Source: JAZREA01 sp045660545 (GTDB lineage: Bacteria; Bacillota; Clostridia; Monoglobales; Firm-18). From it: a DNA stretch of 64,000 nucleotides. Below are positions 59,425 to 64,000 of the stretch, in pieces. A program made the translations under genes and the position numbers. The notes under the pieces are model-generated. The model was not told where the DNA came from, did not search any database, and saw nothing but the letters and a program-made list of their open reading frames with translations. Each line of letters starts with the position of its first letter. Positions within the stretch are counted from its first letter, which is position 1. The DNA is taken from assembly GCA_045660545.1 (NCBI GenBank), contig JAZREA010000006.1, positions 1 through 64,000 on the forward strand, given 5' to 3'.

Positions 59425-59476
59425 TCCAATCCTAAAAGTTTACAAAATTATTTGTTTTTTACCAATTTATACGTTT

Positions 59477-59505
59477 ATTTTACCATAATTTTATTTGAAA
59501 GTCAA
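59477..59505 (-). promoter_or_regulatory. Internal promoter upstream of the alcohol dehydrogenase gene
   Basis: On the - strand TTGACT (59505-59500), 17 bp, TAAAAT (59482-59477), in the 127-bp gap after eutP. Two TTTTCTGTTTTT elements lie upstream (59510-59541). It shares ACGTTTAT with the operon's first promoter. Confidence 0.6.
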
Positions 59506-59551
59506 CGGGTTTTCTGTTTTTTTCTTTGATTTTCTGTTTTTTTTAAACGAG

Positions 59552-59977
59552 CTATATATTCAGATATTCAATCAGCTCGTTAACGCCGTATCCCGTAACA
59601 GAATCAATCCTGAAAACCTTTTCGCATCCGCTTATTCTAAGCCAGTTTTCAGCCCTGTCGGGGTTGGCCCCCTCTTTTTCGCACTTGGTAACAATACCTA
59701 TTACCTCACGGTTTGCCATACTCGTAATGCACGGCGGGAACAGAGAATACGGCTCAGTAGCAGCAACCAAAAGACCAACAATATCCGCCTCGTAGGAATA
59801 AAGCGCAAGCGCCCTGCCCAGATGGTTGGTCTGCGCGTACTCCCCGGGGGTATCAATAATATTGCTTTCAAACTTTATGTACTGGGTTTTGTCGTAGCTT
59901 ATCGCCTCTCCACGAAGCACCTGGGTAAGAGTGGTCTTACCGCTTCCGCTTCTCCCCATAAGTATTAAGTTTTTCAT
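59552..59977 (-). CDS. eutP: EutP/PduV-like GTPase
   Basis: 141 residues. P-loop GRSGSGKTTLTQ, then NIIDTPGEYAQ (G3), VTKCEKEGAN (G4-like). Small GTPases of this family accompany microcompartment operons; PduV has been linked to compartment movement. ATG 59977 overlaps the eutS stop (TAATG) and gives the usual N-terminus MKNLILMGRSGSGK. Confidence 0.9.
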   Translation of the reverse strand: MKNLILMGRSGSGKTTLTQVLRGEAISYDKTQYIKFESNIIDTPGEYAQTNHLGRALALYSYEADIVGLLVAATEPYSLFPPCITSMANREVIGIVTKCEKEGANPDRAENWLRISGCEKVFRIDSVTGYGVNELIEYLNI

Positions 59978-60348
59978 TATGTCTTGGTTATAGGACAAAC
60001 AGTAAATCCTAATGTGTTTTCGCAGTATTCAACAAGCGCAGTAAGCGAAGCCGTAACTTCGGACACAGTGCCCGTTACGATAAGCGTACCGCTGAAACGG
60101 TCCACAAACCCAAGCTCTACTCCGGAAGACTTAATCGCGATGTCTCCGGCAATAATAGCGGTCTCGGCAGGCGACATAGTCACAATGCCGATTGCAGTCT
60201 TTGAATATTCAACCGCAGGGTCAAGTCCAAGCTTTTTGTAAAGAATGTTGTCAGGATTCGCTATGATATGAGCGATACTGATCTGCTTGCCCGGAACAAG
60301 CTCCTGGACTATACGCAGTTTTTCTTTAATTGAAATATCGTCTAACAT
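59977..60348 (-). CDS. eutS: EutS/PduU-like circularly permuted BMC-H shell protein
   Basis: 123 residues with the permuted BMC order: KLRIVQELVPGKQISIAHIIANP at the N-terminus, then AIGIVTMSPAETAIIAGDIA and GFVDRFSGTLIVTGTVSEV. Members form hexamers with a plugged central pore (beta barrel) in the shell. It is 5 bp after the activase gene. Confidence 0.95.
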   Translation of the reverse strand: MLDDISIKEKLRIVQELVPGKQISIAHIIANPDNILYKKLGLDPAVEYSKTAIGIVTMSPAETAIIAGDIAIKSSGVELGFVDRFSGTLIVTGTVSEVTASLTALVEYCENTLGFTVCPITKT

Positions 60349-60353
60349 TTGTC

Positions 60354-61142
60354 CTACCCTCCTATCTTACATTTTAGCCCGTACCTTTCGGCAACGGCTT
60401 TTAGCTTTTCCATGTGTTCGTCTGTGGGTGTTTGGGCGTCTCCCATAGGATATTCCCTGCCAAGCCCCTTGTATTTGTCCTCGCCGAATCTGTGGTAAGG
60501 CAAAAGGTTTATTTCTTCGACACCTTCAAGACCTGACACAAACTTCGCAATCGACGAAATTTCCTGCTCCGTGTCATTAAATGTCGGGATAACAGGAACT
60601 CGTATTATAAGTTTTTTTGCTTTCTTTGCAATCTTCGCAGCATTTTCAAGTATCCGTTCATTCGGCATAGTCGTGAACTTTTCGTGCTTTTTACTGTCCG
60701 TGTGCTTTATATCCATAAGCACAGTATCTATGTACGGAAGCAGCTTTTCAATTTTATCGTACGAAGAAAAGGCTGTTGTTTCAACCGCAGTATTTATAGA
60801 CGCAGCTTTTGCCTCTCTAAGCAGTGCGTAAGCGAATTCGCTCTGGCAGAGCATCTCTCCGCCGGACAAAGTCAGCCCACCGCCCGAGCGTCTGTAATAC
60901 GGCATATCCTTTTTCACTTCGTCCAAAACCTCGGCGACTGTTACGTCTTTGCCGACTGTTTCTTCCTTGCCGTTACGAATCATCGTCTGGATTTCAAAGC
61001 CCTGAGACTCAGGGTTGCAGCACCACTTGCACCTTAGCGCACAGCCTTTGAAAAACACGATAGTTCTAATCCCCGGACCATCATGAACGGAAAATTTTTG
61101 AATATCGAAAATCCTGCCGGATACATTCAAATAATTATCCAT
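60354..61142 (-). CDS. Glycyl-radical enzyme activase (radical SAM)
   Basis: 262 residues. FSVHDGPGIRTIVFFKGCALRCKWCCNPES holds the radical SAM cluster Cys34, Cys38, Cys41 (motif CxxxCxxC), then GGGLTLSGGEMLCQ (SAM-binding GGE). It makes the glycyl radical on the dehydratase using SAM and an electron. Most activases of this subgroup (about 300 residues) carry an 8-Cys double-ferredoxin insert after the SAM cluster; this one has none and only five cysteines near the core. It is 6 bp after the dehydratase gene. Confidence 0.9.
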   Translation of the reverse strand: MDNYLNVSGRIFDIQKFSVHDGPGIRTIVFFKGCALRCKWCCNPESQGFEIQTMIRNGKEETVGKDVTVAEVLDEVKKDMPYYRRSGGGLTLSGGEMLCQSEFAYALLREAKAASINTAVETTAFSSYDKIEKLLPYIDTVLMDIKHTDSKKHEKFTTMPNERILENAAKIAKKAKKLIIRVPVIPTFNDTEQEISSIAKFVSGLEGVEEINLLPYHRFGEDKYKGLGREYPMGDAQTPTDEHMEKLKAVAERYGLKCKIGG

Positions 61143-61148
61143 AAGGGG

Positions 61149-63677
61149 TTAAAAACCTCCTTGTTCTGTCCTGTTTATAATGTCGTCCTGTAAAGACTTC
61201 GAAAGAGTCGTAAACATAGCGCTGTAACCCGCAACACGCACCACAAGGTTTTTGTATTTCTCAGGATGCAGCTGTGCGTCTCGCAAAGTCTCGCGACTTA
61301 CAACGTTAAACTGCATGTGCATTCCCTTCTGGTCGAAGAACGCTCTTATAAGGGAAATAAACGCCTCGATACCCGAGTCGCCTTTTAGTGCGGACGGATG
61401 GAATTTCATATTAAACAAAGTTCCGTTTGAAGCGATACCGTGGTCTAACTTCGCAACCGAGTTTGCAGCAGCGGTCGGGCCCTTTACGTCGCTTCCTGCC
61501 GCAGGCGAAACGCCGTCTGCAATAGGCGCTCCCGCAAGTCTTCCGTCAGGAGTTGCGCCCGTTTGCATACCAAGCGGAACGTTAGCTGAAACAGGGTAAA
61601 GACCCGCGTGGTAAATACCGCCTCTTGGGTTTTTGTATTTCTGCACAGGCTTTGTGTACGCATAGGCTACATTTCTGCCAAATATGTCTACCTCGTCAAT
61701 ATCGTTACCAAATTTAGGCAAAGCCTTAATATTGTCATAAAGCTCTTTGTACTCTTTGTTTTTGTCAGGCTCTATGTTGTTTTCCTTAATCTGGAGGAAT
61801 ATCTGTCCTATCTGCTCCTCGGTAAGTTCAAAGCCCTTCTTTTTAATCTCCTTGGCCACCTCGATTGTAAGGTTCTTTGCGTAAGCTTCGCTGTAAGGCA
61901 AGCCAAAGTTATTTTTAAGTGCGTCGGAATACTGCTGCAAGGTAACTGTCTTTGTCTTGTAGACAAGCTCGTTAATCGCGTAAAGCGCGTCGCCGACGTT
62001 TGCAATACCAAATCCCTGAGGACCGGTAAAGTTGTAAACAGCTCCACCTTCCTGAGCAGACTTACCGTTTTTAATACAGTCGTCAAGCATCGAGGACAAG
62101 AACGGAAGCGGGCAACGCTGTGCGTGAGCCGTGTCTATCGCATTGTCCGAATTAACCATAAGCTCAATAGCGTATTCCATCTGCTCTTTATATGCATTAT
62201 AGAATTTGTCGTAAGTATCAAGGTCAGAAAGCGTACCTGTTTTAAGTCCTACCTGAACCCCTTTGTCCATACCGTTAGAGAACACAAGCTCCAAAGGACG
62301 GCACATGTTAAAGAACGCCGCGTCGTGCCAGCCGTCAGTTTTTCCGCCCTTTTGCGGCTCTACGCAGCCGATAACGCAGTAGTCGCGCGCGTCTTCAAGC
62401 TTAACGCCTCTTGAAATCAGCGCCGGTATAATTATTTCGTCGTTGTAGTACGCAGGAAGTCCGATACCTGTCTTTGTAAGCTTGGATGCCTTTACAAGCA
62501 GGTCGTGCGGAGTGCCGTTCCAAACCCTCATAGAAAGTGACGGCTGCGGCAGATTAATATGCATAGAAGCACTGATGCACATATACGAAAGGTCGTTAGT
62601 AGCGTCCCTTCCGCTTGTGTCCTGTCCGCCCACAACTAAGTTCTGGAACATACTGTATCCCGCAAATCCTTCGGCAGAAAGAAGGTCACGCACCTTGTTA
62701 AGGCTGTTTAATTTAACCCATACGCAGTCGATAAGTTCCTGCGCTTTTTCTCGTGTAATCTTTCCGCTTTCGATATCTTTAATATAATAAGGATACATAT
62801 ATTGGTCAAATCTGCCCGGAGAAATCGAGTGACCGTTCGATTCAGTCTGGATAAGAAGCTGTATAAACCAAAAAGACTGACAAGCCTCGTGGAAGCTTGT
62901 AGCTCCGTTGCCCGGAACTTTATCGCACACCTCTGCGATAGTCAAAAGCTCTTCGCGTCTTTTAATGTCGGTACAGCTGTTTGCCATCTCGCGTGCAGCA
63001 GCGCTGTAACGCTTTGCAAATATAACCGCACTTTCACAAGCCTCCATCACAGAAGTAAGGAACGAATAACGTCTTGTGTAGTCTGCGTCGGAAATTTTGC
63101 ACTTATCTCTTTCCTTTTTGGCCTGCTCGTATATACCAATGTAGCCGATTTTCAAGACCTTTGCATAGTCAACGCTTACATGGCCTATACCGTTGTAAAA
63201 GTAGTTACCTGTCGTAAAGATATTGTGCTTTATAGCCGTTAAGGTCTCTTTGGACATATATGATGTAGCAAGCTCGCTTGTAGTTCTGCCCTGCCAGTAT
63301 TTATGTACTTCTCTTAGCTTATCTTTCGTTTCGTCAGAAATATAGAATGAATCTGCGCTTCTTGTCGCAATGGTATCAAATTCATCCTCAAGCCACTTGT
63401 TGGAAAACTCAGGGAAAGTCTGGCACCCTCTGCGTGTAACGCAGTTGCAGCCAACGATAAGCTCGTTATCGCGGATAACAACAGGCAGCTTCTCTGCAAG
63501 CGCCCTAAAAGCCCTGGACTTTCTTATATATATAGGCTGATTTTCCGTGCTCTTATAACTCTCCGTAATTATTTCCGCACGCGCAGACTCAATAGTCGGC
63601 GTTCCGGAATATAGGTCGTCGATAAGCTTTTGAATTCTATCTGTCTTAGGAATGTCGTTAGTATAAACCTGTTTCAT
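61149..63677 (-). CDS. Glycyl-radical diol dehydratase, most like B12-independent 1,2-propanediol dehydratase
   Basis: 842 residues from ATG 63677, with AGGAGG seven bases upstream (an upstream frame to 63755 crosses the promoter). Catalytic Cys438 and Glu440 (IGCVEPQK), glycyl radical Gly817 (VVRVAGYSAMF). Segments such as TRSADSFYISDETK, FNMCRPLELVFSNGMD, YNFTGPQGFGIANV and GMHMQFNVV, and an insert of about 50 residues before LPKFGNDIDEVD, fit the propanediol rather than the glycerol or choline enzyme. No N-terminal targeting extension is seen. It converts 1,2-propanediol to propionaldehyde in the shell. First gene of a 15-gene operon. Confidence 0.9.
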   Translation of the reverse strand: MKQVYTNDIPKTDRIQKLIDDLYSGTPTIESARAEIITESYKSTENQPIYIRKSRAFRALAEKLPVVIRDNELIVGCNCVTRRGCQTFPEFSNKWLEDEFDTIATRSADSFYISDETKDKLREVHKYWQGRTTSELATSYMSKETLTAIKHNIFTTGNYFYNGIGHVSVDYAKVLKIGYIGIYEQAKKERDKCKISDADYTRRYSFLTSVMEACESAVIFAKRYSAAAREMANSCTDIKRREELLTIAEVCDKVPGNGATSFHEACQSFWFIQLLIQTESNGHSISPGRFDQYMYPYYIKDIESGKITREKAQELIDCVWVKLNSLNKVRDLLSAEGFAGYSMFQNLVVGGQDTSGRDATNDLSYMCISASMHINLPQPSLSMRVWNGTPHDLLVKASKLTKTGIGLPAYYNDEIIIPALISRGVKLEDARDYCVIGCVEPQKGGKTDGWHDAAFFNMCRPLELVFSNGMDKGVQVGLKTGTLSDLDTYDKFYNAYKEQMEYAIELMVNSDNAIDTAHAQRCPLPFLSSMLDDCIKNGKSAQEGGAVYNFTGPQGFGIANVGDALYAINELVYKTKTVTLQQYSDALKNNFGLPYSEAYAKNLTIEVAKEIKKKGFELTEEQIGQIFLQIKENNIEPDKNKEYKELYDNIKALPKFGNDIDEVDIFGRNVAYAYTKPVQKYKNPRGGIYHAGLYPVSANVPLGMQTGATPDGRLAGAPIADGVSPAAGSDVKGPTAAANSVAKLDHGIASNGTLFNMKFHPSALKGDSGIEAFISLIRAFFDQKGMHMQFNVVSRETLRDAQLHPEKYKNLVVRVAGYSAMFTTLSKSLQDDIINRTEQGGF

Positions 63678-63704
63678 GTCCAATCCTCCTACTCTTATAC
63701 ATAT

Positions 63705-63733
63705 ATCATACACCCAATCCCACATAAAGTCAA
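63705..63733 (-). promoter_or_regulatory. Promoter of the microcompartment operon
   Basis: On the - strand TTGACT (63733-63728), 17 bp, TATGAT (63710-63705); the leader is about 25 bases with AGGAGG before the ATG. ACGTTTAT (63735-63742) lies next to the -35 box and A/T-rich tracts upstream. Confidence 0.8.
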
Positions 63734-63871
63734 CACGTTTATGGTAAAAAAACAAAAAAACACAGAATTTTTATGTATAAAATACACTTTTTAAAGAGAA
63801 AATCGCACTATAAAGCCAAAAAACAGTGTGTTTTTCTTTGTTTTAAGTAGCAAGGCATTTACAAAAGCACA

Positions 63872-63907
63872 TAAAAAAGCCACAGGGCAAAAGCATTACC
63901 CTGTGGC
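63872..63907 (-). terminator. Terminator of the gene at the right edge
   Basis: GCCACAGGG (63879-63887) pairs with CCCTGTGGC (63899-63907), followed on the - strand by six T. It lies 24 bp past the stop of the partial gene. Confidence 0.9.
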
Positions 63908-63931
63908 AAAAGTTATTACGTATTAAATTAT

Positions 63932-64000
63932 TTAACAGACGCCTTTCCACTTTCAAGCATTGTCTGTCTGCGGTTTTTAACCTCTTCCGGCATAGGCGTA
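63932..64000 (-). CDS. C-terminal end of an unidentified gene (5' part outside the window)
   Basis: The last 23 codons of a - strand frame (PMPEEVKNRRQTMLESGKAS and two more residues, then TAA at 63934-63932) followed closely by a strong terminator support a real gene. The fragment is too short to identify. It is upstream of the microcompartment operon in the same direction but separated by the terminator and the operon promoter. Confidence 0.6.

Noticed and set aside
61608..62414. 268-codon open frame on the + strand
   Set aside because: Antisense to the dehydratase gene; arises from its codon pattern.
61149..63677. Dehydratase as choline trimethylamine-lyase or glycerol dehydratase
   Set aside because: Sequence blocks and the insert before LPKFGNDIDEVD fit the propanediol type; the operon has no choline-specific genes. 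A tree would settle it.
63678..63755. Longer start of the dehydratase
   Set aside because: The 26 extra residues are read from the promoter region; AGGAGG directly precedes the ATG at 63677.

Overview
The window looks like a chromosome segment of a low-to-moderate GC Firmicute of class Clostridia, probably anaerobic and gut-associated. The signs are strong AGGAGG-type ribosome sites, TTGACA-17-TATAAT promoters, a glycyl-radical enzyme, rubrerythrin, FeoAB and a c-di-GMP-I type riboswitch. Only five genes (an araC-type regulator, feoA, feoB, the small FeoB partner and a HAD hydrolase) are on the + strand; everything else is on the - strand. I found no rRNA, tRNA, CRISPR array or insertion sequence.

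Left end (1-4.3 kb): an accessory-looking region. A nearly complete dndB (DGQHR protein of DNA phosphorothioation systems) runs off the left edge, with a strong promoter overlapped by tandem palindromes. Next come a helix-turn-helix gene, a RelE/HigB-like toxin-like gene and a secreted transglutaminase-like protein with overlapping ends, then a rhodanese lipoprotein and a PAS protein.

4.4-28.7 kb: a tightly packed 20-gene exopolysaccharide operon (initiating sugar transferase, Wzx, Wzy, two Wzz-like proteins, eight glycosyltransferases, Gtr-type components, deacetylase and acyl/acetyltransferases). It is preceded by a consensus promoter, a c-di-GMP-I riboswitch and an intrinsic terminator at about 26.2-26.35 kb. 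The operon's own products include two EAL proteins and a Wzz-like protein fused to a degenerate GGDEF domain. A Cache-GGDEF diguanylate cyclase lies just upstream. This is a self-contained c-di-GMP circuit around polysaccharide production.

28.8-38.6 kb: an FrhB-like iron-sulfur protein, then a six-gene catabolic operon (uxaB, uxaA, nagB, GH123-like hydrolase, TolB-like propeller, nagA) with a divergent AraC regulator. It suggests use of a glycan containing uronic acid and N-acetylhexosamine.

38.6-50.6 kb: a DtxR-type regulator facing feoAB with three GTTAGC palindromes, rubrerythrin, a MarR-controlled heterodimeric ABC exporter, a small OFA-transporter operon, and a HAD hydrolase.

50.7-63.7 kb: a complete glycyl-radical microcompartment locus most like the 1,2-propanediol (GRM5/GRM3) type: dehydratase, activase, EutS, EutP, Zn-alcohol dehydrogenase, two BMC-H, EutN, PduS, PduT, acyl-CoA-forming aldehyde dehydrogenase, a second BMC-T, PduL, a DeoR regulator and an FBA/GatY-type class II aldolase with a C-terminal tail resembling an encapsulation peptide. 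The inferred flow is sugar phosphate to lactaldehyde to 1,2-propanediol to propionaldehyde, then propanol plus propionyl-CoA and propionyl phosphate. The right edge holds the C-terminus of another gene.
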